Shown: positions 41,294-51,092, numbered from the stretch's first letter. The stretch is 64,000 nt of DNA from Dysgonomonas sp. UBA5412 (GCA_002409595.1 DHNQ01000019.1:84735-148734), one strand, 5' to 3'. Program-made: numbers and translations. The notes: a model not told the origin generated them from the sequence alone.

Positions 41294-42010
41294 ATGAATA
41301 TCGCATTAATCGGGTATGGGAAAATGGGACATCAAATTGAAAAAATTGCCATTTCGAGAGGACATACCATCGTTTCCATTATAGATGTAAGCAATCCACA
41401 AGATTTTGATTCACCGGCTTTCAAAAGCGCAGACGTAGCAATCGAGTTTTCAACACCGGACAGCGCTATCAGTAATTATAGAAAATGCTTTACCGCAAAT
41501 GTTCCCGTAGTTGCAGGTACAACAGGATGGTTGGAACATATGGATGAAGTAAAAACTGCTTGTCAAAACAAGGGGCAGACTTTCTTCTATGCATCTAATT
41601 ATAGTTTGGGTGTTAATATCTTTTTTCATCTGAATAAATATCTGGCAAAAATAATGAATGGTTTTCCTGCCTACGACGTAAGAATGGAAGAAACTCATCA
41701 TATACATAAGTTGGATGCACCTAGTGGCACAGCAATCACTTTGGCTGAAGGTATATTAGACAACATAGACCGCAAGGACAGATGGAATTTGGAAGTGGAA
41801 GAGAAGAATACCGATTTGCCTATACACTGTATACGTGAGGGAGAAGTGCCCGGAATACATGAAGTAACATACGAATCGGAAGCGGATATAATAAGTATAA
41901 AACATGATGCTAAAAGCCGTCTCGGATTTGCACTAGGAGCTGTTGTAGCAGCCGAATTTACTAAAGGTAAAAAAGGCTTTTTAGGAATGGACGATATGCT
42001 TAAATTTTAG
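41294..42010 (+). CDS. dapB: 4-hydroxy-tetrahydrodipicolinate reductase
   Basis: A 238-residue protein with Rossmann start ALIGYGKMGHQIEKIA, VVAGTTGW, the catalytic segment ETHHIHKLDAPSGTAITLAE and C-terminal GFALGAVVAAEF. It carries out the NAD(P)H-dependent second step of the lysine/diaminopimelate branch, needed for peptidoglycan. The length is typical of the short Bacteroidota form. It is the first gene of the dapB-lepB-lepB-like-wbqC operon (8-bp gap to lepB). Confidence 0.96.
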   Translation: MNIALIGYGKMGHQIEKIAISRGHTIVSIIDVSNPQDFDSPAFKSADVAIEFSTPDSAISNYRKCFTANVPVVAGTTGWLEHMDEVKTACQNKGQTFFYASNYSLGVNIFFHLNKYLAKIMNGFPAYDVRMEETHHIHKLDAPSGTAITLAEGILDNIDRKDRWNLEVEEKNTDLPIHCIREGEVPGIHEVTYESEADIISIKHDAKSRLGFALGAVVAAEFTKGKKGFLGMDDMLKF

Positions 42011-42018
42011 AATATAAT

Positions 42019-43515
42019 ATGGAAAACAATACAGATTCCAAGAGTAAGGATACAAAGAAAAAAGTCGGAATTAAACAATGGATATATGCCATCTTGGCTT
42101 GCCTATTATGCGTATTATTCGTTTTTTGGACAGGCTATTGGATAGTTCTTATACTAATACCGGTTTTTATTGATATATATATCACCAAGTTTATACCTTG
42201 GGGAGCTTGGCGAAATGTTCAAAATCCTTTCTTGAGAAAAGTTTTAGATTGGGTCGATGCCATATTATTTGCTTTGGTTGGGGTCTGGATTATCAATACG
42301 TTTTTTTTCCAAAATTATCAGATACCATCTTCATCTTTAGAAAAATCACTCTTGGTTGGCGATTTTCTTTGTGTAAGCAAGGTTAGTTATGGGGCACGCT
42401 CTCCGATGACACCATTCTCATTACCTTTGATGCAACATACTTTTCCGGCTTTCGGATTTAAGTCTTATCTCGAAAAGCCTCAACTGGATTATAAACGTTT
42501 TACAGGTACAGGGCATATAGAGCGTAATGATATTGTTGTATTCAACTATCCATCAGGAGATACAGTAGCAACAAATATGCAAGATCAAGACTATTATGTG
42601 TTATGCAAGGATGCAGAAAGAATGGGTGGACGCAGCTATTTATGGAGCAACAAGCAGATATACGGAGATATTGTTTATCGTCCGGTAGACAGACGTGAAA
42701 ATTACGTGAAACGTTGTATCGGACTGCCCGGTGAAACTATTGAATTGCGAAACGATACTACTTTCATTAATGGTACTGCCATAGGCGATCCCGAAAATAT
42801 GCAACAAAGCTATATTGTTCAGACTGATGGCACAATGATTGATCCTAAGATTTTTGGAGATTTAGGTATAAGCAATGAAGATCAAGCCAAGATCAGTGCC
42901 GAGGATATAAGTAAAGCCGATTCGAGCGTAGTAGCCGAACTTGGATTAAAATATAAGAATAATAATGCAGGTGTATTGTATAAAACCGTATTTCTCACAA
43001 AGCAGAAAAAGGCTGAACTGGAAAAAAGACCTTTTATTTCCACGATCATAAAACAAAGTGAGTATTTGAATAAATTGTATAAGATGGAAAATGAAACATA
43101 CATCCCTATTATTTATCCAATAACGTATGATCAACCTTGCGGCTTTGGCGATTTTCCGAAATTGTGGATTCCTAAACGGGGCGAAACAATCAAATTCGAT
43201 ACGGATATAGAATATAAGGTAGCCGCTTATAGCCGCTGTATAAAAAATTATGAACATAATGATTTCGAATACAAAGGTGGAAAGGTTTTTATCAACGGAC
43301 AACAGGCGGATTCGTACACCTTCAAATTTGATTACTATTTTATGATGGGTGATAATCGTGACAATTCGGCTGACTCGCGAGTATGGGGTTTTGTTCCGGA
43401 AGATCATATTGTAGGCAAACCATTGTTTATTTGGCTATCTTTGGATAAAGACAAAGGTTGGTTTGAAGGCAAGATCCGTTGGAACAGATTGTTTACTTCG
43501 GGCAACAAGAAATAA
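42019..43515 (+). CDS. lepB: Signal peptidase I
   Basis: A 498-residue protein with N-terminal membrane helices (about 22-50 and 75-95) and the S26 catalytic domain. The nucleophile Ser is in IPSSSLEKSLLVGDFL (box B), and the general-base Lys is in NYVKRCIGLPGETIELRND (box D). Box E is GDNRDNSADSRVWGFVPEDHIVGKP. A large insertion between boxes D and E (about 260-430) is characteristic of Bacteroidota. It removes signal peptides at the inner membrane. Confidence 0.94.
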   Translation: MENNTDSKSKDTKKKVGIKQWIYAILACLLCVLFVFWTGYWIVLILIPVFIDIYITKFIPWGAWRNVQNPFLRKVLDWVDAILFALVGVWIINTFFFQNYQIPSSSLEKSLLVGDFLCVSKVSYGARSPMTPFSLPLMQHTFPAFGFKSYLEKPQLDYKRFTGTGHIERNDIVVFNYPSGDTVATNMQDQDYYVLCKDAERMGGRSYLWSNKQIYGDIVYRPVDRRENYVKRCIGLPGETIELRNDTTFINGTAIGDPENMQQSYIVQTDGTMIDPKIFGDLGISNEDQAKISAEDISKADSSVVAELGLKYKNNNAGVLYKTVFLTKQKKAELEKRPFISTIIKQSEYLNKLYKMENETYIPIIYPITYDQPCGFGDFPKLWIPKRGETIKFDTDIEYKVAAYSRCIKNYEHNDFEYKGGKVFINGQQADSYTFKFDYYFMMGDNRDNSADSRVWGFVPEDHIVGKPLFIWLSLDKDKGWFEGKIRWNRLFTSGNKK

Positions 43516-43552
43516 CTGAGAGTAAAATATACTAAGACTGGAGAATGAAATA

Positions 43553-44548
43553 ATGTCTTCGAGAAAGAAAAACATATTTTTTTACTGGGGCAAAGTAATT
43601 CTTATTACTTTGCTCGTTGTTTTATTAATACGCAGTTTTATCAGTGCATTCTCAGTATCTTCTTCTCAAATGGAAGCTACGCTTCACGATGGAGACAGGA
43701 TACTGATTGATAAGACAGCTTATGGACTTCGCCTTCCGGTTACAGTATTAAGCATACCCTTTTCTTTCGACAAGATATTAGATTTCCCCTCCTACTCCAC
43801 ACTGTGGCAAGCGCCTTATAAAAGAATATTCGCAAAGGCTATTGATTATAACGACGTCGTTTTATTCAATAATCCTTTAGAAAGTGAGAAACCTATCGAC
43901 AAACGAGAATTATTGCTCAGCAGATGCGTTGCCCTGCCGGGAGATACGATAGAGGTAAAGAATGGTTTCTTCTTCATTAATGGTAAGCAATATGAGACAA
44001 CGCCAAACAGAATAGAACAATATTGGATTCGAAGCATCGACAGAGAAGAGTTGGAAAACATTGCAGATGAAGAGGGTTTAACAATCTTGGATCTGAAAAA
44101 GTCAGCAGACACTTTACTTCTCAAACTAAGCAAATATGATGCTTATATACTAAATGAAAACCTGCCGGATACATTACAAAAAGTGACATCTATTGGGACA
44201 GATTCGGCAAAAAGCTACAAAATAATTATACCACAAGAAGGAAAAAGGATAAAACTTAACGAGGAGAGCCTTATTGTTTATCAACAGATTATTTTACAAG
44301 AACAATACGGAAAAAGAATAACGTCAAGTAATGGTATGCTGTCAATAAACGGTATAAATCAGCAAGAATATACTTTTGAAGATAGCTATTACTGGTTTTT
44401 ATCAGATAATGCAACCAATTCGACCGATTCCCGTTCGCTAGGGTTTATACCATTCAAACATGTTATCGGTAGGGCTTCATATCTGTGGTATAGCCCTGCC
44501 TCGATAAAGAAATCATATAATAACTTATGTTTCCTTCCAATAGAATAA
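43553..44548 (+). CDS. Signal peptidase I paralogue lacking the catalytic dyad
   Basis: A 331-residue S26 family protein: one membrane helix (VILITLLVVLLIRSFISAF), box B VSSSQMEATLHDGDRI, box D LLLSRCVALPGDTIEVKNG and box E SDNATNSTDSRSLGFIPFKHVIGRA. Aligned with the neighbouring lepB, the nucleophile Ser in box B is Gln and the catalytic Lys before R-C in box D is Ser. The fold-defining glycines and prolines remain, so it is probably a folded but inactive pseudo-peptidase rather than a decayed gene. It may modulate LepB or bind preproteins; this is inference. Confidence 0.88.
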   Translation: MSSRKKNIFFYWGKVILITLLVVLLIRSFISAFSVSSSQMEATLHDGDRILIDKTAYGLRLPVTVLSIPFSFDKILDFPSYSTLWQAPYKRIFAKAIDYNDVVLFNNPLESEKPIDKRELLLSRCVALPGDTIEVKNGFFFINGKQYETTPNRIEQYWIRSIDREELENIADEEGLTILDLKKSADTLLLKLSKYDAYILNENLPDTLQKVTSIGTDSAKSYKIIIPQEGKRIKLNEESLIVYQQIILQEQYGKRITSSNGMLSINGINQQEYTFEDSYYWFLSDNATNSTDSRSLGFIPFKHVIGRASYLWYSPASIKKSYNNLCFLPIE

Positions 44549-44555
44549 CAAAAAC

Positions 44556-45191
44556 ATGGACATTTATTTATCGTCAGCATATCTAGCACCAATACAATAT
44601 TATACCAAATTTTTATCAAAAGATCGCATCTTTATAGAGCAGCATGATAATTATGTAAAACAAACTTATCGTAATCGCTGCAATATTATATCCGCAAATG
44701 GAGTAATACCTCTTTCTATACCGGTAGAACATTCTTCGAAAAATAAAACCCTAATGAAAGACATTCGTATTTCTCAGCATGGCAATTGGCAGCATATGCA
44801 CTGGAATGCGATAGTATCGGCATACAATTCTACTCCTTTTTTTGAATATTACCAAGACGATTTCCGTCCATTCTTCGATAAAGAATACGAGTTCTTATTC
44901 GACTTTAATGAAGAATTAAGACTCTTGATTATAGATCTACTGAATATGGAAGTTACTGAAACAGCATACACTTCATCATATAAGACTGTCTTTGCTAATG
45001 AAGAGGTCGATATGAGAGAAGCGATACACCCCAAGAAAGATGCGACTGCATTAGACGATCACTTTATGCCTTGCAATTATTATCAGATCTTTAGTCAGAA
45101 GCTTGGGTTTATACCCAATATGAGTATTATCGACCTTTTATTTAATATGGGTAATGAAAGTCAGATTGTTTTAGCCAAATCTATCATATAA
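44556..45191 (+). CDS. WbqC family protein
   Basis: A 211-residue protein matching WbqC: SSAYLAPIQYYTKFL at the start, YRNRCNIISANGVIPLSIPV, then IRISQHGNWQHMHWNAIVSAYNSTPFFEYY. The family is found in O-antigen and other glycan loci and may act as a sugar-modifying enzyme; its reaction is not established. It is the last gene of the dapB-lepB operon, 7 bp after the lepB paralogue. Confidence 0.9.
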   Translation: MDIYLSSAYLAPIQYYTKFLSKDRIFIEQHDNYVKQTYRNRCNIISANGVIPLSIPVEHSSKNKTLMKDIRISQHGNWQHMHWNAIVSAYNSTPFFEYYQDDFRPFFDKEYEFLFDFNEELRLLIIDLLNMEVTETAYTSSYKTVFANEEVDMREAIHPKKDATALDDHFMPCNYYQIFSQKLGFIPNMSIIDLLFNMGNESQIVLAKSII

Positions 45192-45246
45192 AAGCGGAGT
45201 TAAGCTATTTTATGGACTCAATGTCATATTTATATATAAATCATCG

Positions 45247-45254
45247 TATTTTTG
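45247..45254 (+). promoter_or_regulatory. -7 box (TATTTTTG)
   Basis: A TAnnTTTG match 22 bases before the ATG at 45276; it overlaps and rules out an upstream TTG start at 45252. Confidence 0.55.
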
Positions 45255-45275
45255 CGTAAAACTAAAGGTAAACAG

Positions 45276-47279
45276 ATGTTACAATCTCTGAAAAAATATA
45301 TTTTTATAAGCATCCTTTGTGGGATAATTATCTTTATAGCTGTTTCGTGTGCCAATATGGCTTCACCATCCGGTGGTGACTATGATTTCGATCCTCCGGT
45401 TGTAATGCGAACTTCGCCCGGATTTAATGCGACACAGGTAACCAAGGGCAAGATTGTTATAGAATTTGACGAGAATGTGACTATCGAAAGACCATCGGAG
45501 AATGTTATTATAACGCCTCCTCAAAAATCGTTTCCTCAGATTACAGCCATAAATAAAAAAATAGTTGTCGAGATTCGAGATAGTTTAATTCCAAACACAA
45601 CCTATACAATTGATTTTACGAATTCGATAACAGATAACAACGAAAAGAATCCGTTGGAAAATTTTTCATATTCTTTTTCTACCGGGGATATAGTAGACTC
45701 TCTTGCAATATCGGGAACAGTGTTACAAGCAAGCAATCTTGAACCGATAAAGGGAATATATGTAGGACTACATTCTAATCTGAATGATACGGCTTTTACC
45801 AAGACCAAATTCGAAAGAATATCTCGCACAAATGATAGTGGTATGTTTACAATACGGGGGGTAGCTCCGGGTCAATACAGATTATACGCTTTGGACGATA
45901 CCAATCGCGACTATATGTATGACAATCCTGCCGAAGCTATTGCTTTCTTTGATACTACGATCGAACCGTTATCTGAGATAGCCACCCGAACTGATACTCT
46001 ATTTACCGATACAGAGAAAAAAATTATAGATACAATAAAGACAGTAGAATATACACGATTCCTTCCTGACAATATTGTCTTACGCGCTTTTAAATCAAAC
46101 TTCCAACGTCAATTTTTACAAAAGAATGAAAGGGTTGGCAACAAGGTAATGCTCTATTTCGGAGCTCCAACTGAAATGCCAACATTAGAGCCTTTAAATT
46201 TTGAAAAGGATAAAGATTGGGCAATGATAGAGAGAACACCTAAAAACGATACATTGACTTATTGGATCAAAGATAAAGGTATTGCAGCAATGGACACCCT
46301 TACTTTTCAGGTTACATACTTAAAAACAGACTCGTTAAACCAAACTGTATCAGTAACAGATACGCTCAACTTTTCGGACAGAACTCGTAAGCCGGAGAAA
46401 GACACGAAAAAGAAAGATAAGAAAAAGGATAAAGAAGAGATAGAAATACAATTCTTGAATATAGCAAACAATTTGTCCTCTAGTTGGGATACGTTCAACA
46501 ACGTATCCCTAACCTTTGATGAGCCAATCATTACCGACTCGTTAGCGAATAAGATAAAGTTGCAACAACTCAAAGACAGTGTATATAACGATATTCCTCT
46601 AAACATAGAAGTTGATTCGTTAAATCCACGGCAATACACCATTAAGCATAAATGGAAATATAATGAGGAATATTTGTTGAAAATTGATTCGGCTGCTATC
46701 CATAGCATTTATGGATTATGGAATGGCAAACTAGAACAAAAGTTTAAAGTCAAAGCAGAAGATCAATATGGACAACTTGCTATTTGGGTTGCTGGAGTAG
46801 ATAGTATCCCTTCTTTTATAGAACTTTTAGATAAATCGGATAAACCAATTCGAAAATCGAGAGTCAAAGATAAAGTGGCTGTATTTAAAGACATCACACC
46901 GGGTACATATTATGCGCGAATAATTTTGGACAAAAACAACAATGGAGTATGGGATACAGGAGATTATACAAAGAATAAACAACCCGAAATGGTTTGCTAT
47001 TCGCCAAAGGCCTATGAAGTCAAGGCGTTCTTCGAACATGAAGAGTCAGAACCGTGGGTTATAGACACAGCTACATTGGCTAAACAAAAACCTCTGGAAA
47101 TTACTAAGCAGAAACCTGAGGAAAAAGAATCGAGACGAAAGAAGATGGAAAATCGAGACGAAAAAAACAAGCAACAAGATCAAAATAACAGAAATAGAAA
47201 TAATGATCCTAACGGAAGAAATTCACAAAATAGAAACACAACACAAGACATGAATAATTTATCGGGAGGAGGATTTTAG
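45276..47279 (+). CDS. Ig-like (Big_5) domain lipoprotein
   Basis: A 667-residue protein starting MLQSLKKYIFIS. The lipobox Cys is in FIAVSC-ANMASPSGGDYDFDPP. The first domain (about 35-125) is a bacterial Ig-like fold (PPVVMRTSPGFNATQVTKGKIVIEFDENV). A prealbumin-like domain follows (VLQASNLEPIKGIYVGLHS to DDTNRDYMYD), then a second Ig-like region (about 400-530) and a repeat of the D-K-N-N-N-G-V-W-D-T-G-D pattern. The end is a low-complexity Asn/Arg/Gln tail. It is a conserved Bacteroidota outer-membrane lipoprotein of unknown role, co-directional with the DUF3108 gene. Confidence 0.88.
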   Translation: MLQSLKKYIFISILCGIIIFIAVSCANMASPSGGDYDFDPPVVMRTSPGFNATQVTKGKIVIEFDENVTIERPSENVIITPPQKSFPQITAINKKIVVEIRDSLIPNTTYTIDFTNSITDNNEKNPLENFSYSFSTGDIVDSLAISGTVLQASNLEPIKGIYVGLHSNLNDTAFTKTKFERISRTNDSGMFTIRGVAPGQYRLYALDDTNRDYMYDNPAEAIAFFDTTIEPLSEIATRTDTLFTDTEKKIIDTIKTVEYTRFLPDNIVLRAFKSNFQRQFLQKNERVGNKVMLYFGAPTEMPTLEPLNFEKDKDWAMIERTPKNDTLTYWIKDKGIAAMDTLTFQVTYLKTDSLNQTVSVTDTLNFSDRTRKPEKDTKKKDKKKDKEEIEIQFLNIANNLSSSWDTFNNVSLTFDEPIITDSLANKIKLQQLKDSVYNDIPLNIEVDSLNPRQYTIKHKWKYNEEYLLKIDSAAIHSIYGLWNGKLEQKFKVKAEDQYGQLAIWVAGVDSIPSFIELLDKSDKPIRKSRVKDKVAVFKDITPGTYYARIILDKNNNGVWDTGDYTKNKQPEMVCYSPKAYEVKAFFEHEESEPWVIDTATLAKQKPLEITKQKPEEKESRRKKMENRDEKNKQQDQNNRNRNNDPNGRNSQNRNTTQDMNNLSGGGF

Positions 47280-47314
47280 TACCAATTCCGAAAGAAAAAT
47301 AAACACGATTGATT

Positions 47315-48130
47315 ATGACTAAAAAAACTATTGGATTAATACTGATTACATTACTTGTATTCGGTATAGACACACAGGCTCAGTGCAAAATAAACAATTC
47401 TTTTTTCCAAGCCGGAGAAGAGATGACGTATGATTTATACTTCAAATATGGTTTGATAAATACTAAAGCCGGAGTCTCAACTCTTAAAACTACATCTGAG
47501 AAATATGTAGGTAAAGATGCTCTAAAAATGACTCTTACAGCAAAATCGACCGGTGCTGTAAAAAAAATATTCAACTTGAATGATACTTTATCTTGTTACA
47601 TGACCAAAGATTTGGTGCCCTTAGCCTATATGAAGAATGCGGAAGAGGGTAAAGATAATACCCAAGAGAGAGTAACATATACTTATGATAAAAATGGAGT
47701 AAGTATCAATGCAAAAAGACATAAAAACGGGGATTTCAAATTTGATGAAACCATTACATCTTCAACATGTATGTATGATATGATGAGTGTTGTATATTAT
47801 GCACGCACGCTCAATTATTCATCGATGAAAAAAGGTAACACCTCAAAAGTCGATTTTATATCAGGACGCAAAAAAGTGAACATGGTAATAGAATATGATG
47901 GAATAGAGAGTGTAGATGGTAACGACAATCGAAAATACAGCTGTATAAAGTTAATATTGAGTATTATGGATGATGCTTTTAGCGATAAGAAAGAAGCTAT
48001 GAAAGTTTACATTACAAACGATAATAATAGAATGCCTGTAAGATTAGATTCAAAATTAAATATTGGCTCTACCCGTGCCGTCCTTAAAACCTATAAGGGA
48101 AATAAGTACACTGTACAAACAGGGCATTAA
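47315..48130 (+). CDS. DUF3108 domain-containing secreted protein
   Basis: The ATG at 47315 is preferred over a TTG at 47309 and gives 271 residues. It has a signal peptide (MTKKTIGLILITLLVFGIDTQA), then DUF3108 features: FFQAGEEMTYDLYFKYGLINTKAGVSTL near the N-terminus and VYITNDNNRMPVRLDSKLNIGSTRAVL near the end. It is a predicted beta-rich periplasmic protein of unknown function. It lies 35 bp after the Ig-like lipoprotein gene and is followed by a strong terminator. Confidence 0.9.
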   Translation: MTKKTIGLILITLLVFGIDTQAQCKINNSFFQAGEEMTYDLYFKYGLINTKAGVSTLKTTSEKYVGKDALKMTLTAKSTGAVKKIFNLNDTLSCYMTKDLVPLAYMKNAEEGKDNTQERVTYTYDKNGVSINAKRHKNGDFKFDETITSSTCMYDMMSVVYYARTLNYSSMKKGNTSKVDFISGRKKVNMVIEYDGIESVDGNDNRKYSCIKLILSIMDDAFSDKKEAMKVYITNDNNRMPVRLDSKLNIGSTRAVLKTYKGNKYTVQTGH

Positions 48131-48145
48131 AAACATGAACACAAG

Positions 48146-48177
48146 AAAAAGAGCTTATTTTTCAATAAGCTCTTTTT
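48146..48177. terminator. Bidirectional intrinsic terminator
   Basis: A 14-bp perfect stem (AAAAAGAGCTTATT / AATAAGCTCTTTTT) with a 4-nt loop, between the convergent genes ending at 48130 (+) and 48178 (-). Confidence 0.9.
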
Positions 48178-49320
48178 TTATTTTTTAAAAGCCAGATATG
48201 TCCACAACGGGTAATGATCTGAGTATTTTACATGTCCGACCGTAGTATTATAAGAATCAAATGCCCGGGAGTGCATTATGAAATCAATCCTTACAAAGAA
48301 ATAATTTTCATGATAAGTTATGCCTTGTCCAAATCCCGTATTCGCATAAGAATCTATAAGGTCTCCCTTAATTTTATGGTAACTATAAGACATTGGTGGA
48401 TCGTTAAAATCGCCACAGACAATAGTAGCAGCAGTTTCTTGCTTATCCATAAAACTCCGAATCATATTCACTTGTTCTTCTCTTACTAGATAGGCTGAAC
48501 CTAATCGCTCTTGCAAAGTTGCAGCCATTTCGTCGAAAGATTCGCGATCTCGTGTCTTTAGAAAGTCCTTATATAGTTTTTTATCTTCTGTCGTCAGACG
48601 ATTAGACTCCAAATGATTTACGACCAAAGTGACCTTTTTCCCTTGTATCTCAAGGGTATAAATAACCGAGCCATTATAAGTACTTTCGATCGGAACTTTT
48701 CTCGTCTCTAGAATAGGAAATTTAGAATAGCAGGCTAAACCATATTTATGGGCTCTTCTTTCCTTACCTAGTTGTATAATAGACTTATACGGATAATCTT
48801 TCATTATCTGAGCTACCTCTTGCTCAGATATAATATTATTCTTATTTTTACTTGTAGCGACTGCAAATTCCTGAAAACAAACAATATCCGCATTACTATT
48901 GGCTACATATTCGAATATTGGATTCTGGCGGGCCTTTGTTCCTGTCAGCCAATTAAAGCCTCTGACATTATATGTTAACACCTTAATCTTATTCTCCGGC
49001 AACTCACTTTTCGGAGTTTTGAAATGAATAGGAAAACATGCAGTAATAGGTTGCCAACAAGCCAAGATCACAACTAATTGCACTATTGCATATTTCCATC
49101 TGAATGATACAACCCAGAGAATGAGATAAGCTATATTAATAAACAATATTATCGGAAATACTAACCCCAAATAAGCAATTAGGGTTAGTTTAGAAGGAAC
49201 AACAGTCCATGACAACAGAGATAATAACAGTATAAGAATTGCAATCAGATTGGTAGCAAAGACTGTATATTTAATAAATCTACCAATTTTAACTCCCCAA
49301 AGATTATTTATTGCTGGCAT
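48178..49320 (-). CDS. Endonuclease/exonuclease/phosphatase family protein, membrane-anchored
   Basis: The ATG at 49320 gives 380 residues. Three N-terminal membrane helices (IKYTVFATNLIAILILLLSLLSW and two more, up to about residue 100) precede an EEP catalytic domain. Its motifs are IKVLTYNVRGFN, DIVCFQEF (catalytic Glu), VVNHLESNRL, CGDFND and SDHYPLW. Family members hydrolyse phosphodiesters of nucleic acids or lipids. Its substrate is unknown. It is the last gene of a three-gene operon with two rhomboids and overlaps the preceding stop. Confidence 0.9.
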   Translation of the reverse strand: MPAINNLWGVKIGRFIKYTVFATNLIAILILLLSLLSWTVVPSKLTLIAYLGLVFPIILFINIAYLILWVVSFRWKYAIVQLVVILACWQPITACFPIHFKTPKSELPENKIKVLTYNVRGFNWLTGTKARQNPIFEYVANSNADIVCFQEFAVATSKNKNNIISEQEVAQIMKDYPYKSIIQLGKERRAHKYGLACYSKFPILETRKVPIESTYNGSVIYTLEIQGKKVTLVVNHLESNRLTTEDKKLYKDFLKTRDRESFDEMAATLQERLGSAYLVREEQVNMIRSFMDKQETAATIVCGDFNDPPMSYSYHKIKGDLIDSYANTGFGQGITYHENYFFVRIDFIMHSRAFDSYNTTVGHVKYSDHYPLWTYLAFKK

Positions 49321-50191
49321 CAAACAATTGTTTTTTTTCTTCAGAACTAAGACTTGTATAACCCGAAGCTTTTATCTTATCAAGGATACGGTCTATCTCT
49401 TCTGTTTCGTTATGTTTACTTTGATTATAACTATAATCGGTATCCCGCTTACTATACTTAACCTTCATTTTTTTCTTCTTCGGTTTTGGCTTAGTTAAAT
49501 TAACAACAGAATCTATTATTTTGTTGAACCAAGAAGTAATATCTCTTCCTTTCAAATATTGTTTGGCATAAAAATAGCCCATTAATGCTCCTCCAATATG
49601 GGCCACGTGCCCACCGGGATTATTAAGGCTACTAACACCTATAAAGTCAAGAACAAAAATAAATAATGCTATATATATTATTTTTATACGTCCTAAAAAC
49701 AGCAAACCGACTTCCTGATCTGGACGATAAAATGCAGCAGCAAAAACCACAGCCATCACAGAAGCAGATGCTCCTATCATAGGAGCATTATTCATGGATA
49801 CAAAAAGAGGTATTGTATTAAACGATAAAATAAATAAAGCTGCACCGGCAAAACCTCCTAAAATATAGATACTACCTAGATTTTTAGGGCTAAAGTAAAT
49901 AAGGAATATTTGCCCGAACCAATACAACATTAACATATTAAATAGTAGATGAAGGAAATTTTCATGTACAAACATATATGTTAAAATAGTCCATAGTCGT
50001 GTAAGTAGAATATCTAACCTAGCTGGCACTGCAATATAATCAAGAACAATATTGGAAATATCAATATTGAAAAGTTTAGTTATATTTATAGCTACCAATG
50101 CTAAGAAGACACATATATTAATTACAATAAGACGAATTAATATATCTCTTCGTTTAAGTATTGGCTTTATATTATCTGTAAAAACCCCCAT
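49304..50191 (-). CDS. Rhomboid family protease, GASA variant
   Basis: A 295-residue protein. Membrane helices carry FVHENFLHLLFNMLMLYWFGQI, the serine motif MIGASASVMAVVFA and the histidine in GGHVAHIGGALMGYFYA. The serine and histidine are both present, but the GxSG motif reads GASA, an atypical last position. A basic cytosolic tail (PKPKKKKMKVKYSKRD) and an acidic end follow. It overlaps the upstream rhomboid by 20 nt, indicating coupled translation. Confidence 0.9.
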   Translation of the reverse strand: MGVFTDNIKPILKRRDILIRLIVINICVFLALVAINITKLFNIDISNIVLDYIAVPARLDILLTRLWTILTYMFVHENFLHLLFNMLMLYWFGQIFLIYFSPKNLGSIYILGGFAGAALFILSFNTIPLFVSMNNAPMIGASASVMAVVFAAAFYRPDQEVGLLFLGRIKIIYIALFIFVLDFIGVSSLNNPGGHVAHIGGALMGYFYAKQYLKGRDITSWFNKIIDSVVNLTKPKPKKKKMKVKYSKRDTDYSYNQSKHNETEEIDRILDKIKASGYTSLSSEEKKQLFDASNK

Positions 50192-50945
50192 TATTTGATT
50201 TATCTTTTTTTCTCCAATAAAGTACTATAAAAAATCCGGTTATAAGACCACCCAAATGGGCAAAGTGAGCAACATTATCCCCTGCCCGATCTAATACACC
50301 AAGCGACAATTCAACAATTCCATATCCCAACACAAACCATTTAGCTTTGATCGGAAAAGGAAACGGTATAATAAACAACTCTGAGTTAGGAAACAACATG
50401 CCAAAAGCAACTAATATACCGAATACAGCTCCCGAAGCACCGATCATCACACCATTGATGAGTAGATTTAAATCACCCATTGATGGATCTACATAATTCC
50501 TACCGGACATTAACAAACCAACTCCTTCAGAATGGATCTTAGCTAGCATTTCAGGTAAAATATCCGGAGGGATACTGGCTTCCACACTAGTTATACGTAT
50601 ATACATAATAAGCAATTGTAAAAGAGAAGCCCCTATACCCGCAGCCATATAATAGATAAGGAATCGTTTAGGCCCCCAGACTGTTTCTAAAGTTCGTCCA
50701 AACATAAAGACAGCAAACATATTAAAAAATAGGTGGCTCACACTCCCATGCATAAACATGCAAGTAATAATCTGGTGAGGCTTAAAAAGCTCTGAGGAAA
50801 AGTAGTGAAGTCCCAGAAGATTTACCATCATGCCATCTTTGGATAATAATGAATCTGCTAGAAAGACCAGTACATTTATGATAAGTATATTCCGCGTAAC
50901 CAAGGGAATAGAGTTTAAAAAGCCCGCATTATTTTGGTTCATCAT
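50172..50945 (-). CDS. Rhomboid family intramembrane serine protease
   Basis: A 257-residue protein with six or more membrane helices: FMHGSVSHLFFNMFAVFMFGR, the nucleophile motif MIGASGAVFGILVAFG and the catalytic His in NVAHFAHLGGLITGFFIV. An extended loop after helix 3 (about 115-165) is common in Bacteroidota rhomboids. It is the first gene of the operon with a second rhomboid and an EEP hydrolase; a -7 box lies at 50972-50979. Confidence 0.93.
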   Translation of the reverse strand: MMNQNNAGFLNSIPLVTRNILIINVLVFLADSLLSKDGMMVNLLGLHYFSSELFKPHQIITCMFMHGSVSHLFFNMFAVFMFGRTLETVWGPKRFLIYYMAAGIGASLLQLLIMYIRITSVEASIPPDILPEMLAKIHSEGVGLLMSGRNYVDPSMGDLNLLINGVMIGASGAVFGILVAFGMLFPNSELFIIPFPFPIKAKWFVLGYGIVELSLGVLDRAGDNVAHFAHLGGLITGFFIVLYWRKKDKSNNGGFYR

Positions 50946-50971
50946 CCATCTATAATATTGTTTTCAGAGCC

Positions 50972-50979
50972 CAAAAATA
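50972..50979 (-). promoter_or_regulatory. -7 box of the rhomboid operon
   Basis: TATTTTTG on the minus strand (CAAAAATA on plus), 27 bases before the ATG at 50945. Confidence 0.5.
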
Positions 50980-51084
50980 CAGATATTTTTTCTTTTTATA
51001 GAGAAAACGCTATCTACATTTAGATATTTTGCGATTTAACACGAGTTTTTCTCTTTTTTTTTTATGATTATTAAATAAAAAACC

Positions 51085-51092
51085 TATATTTG
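51085..51092 (+). promoter_or_regulatory. -7 box of the HU gene (TATATTTG)
   Basis: A TAnnTTTG match 81 bases before the HU ATG at 51173. Confidence 0.5.
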
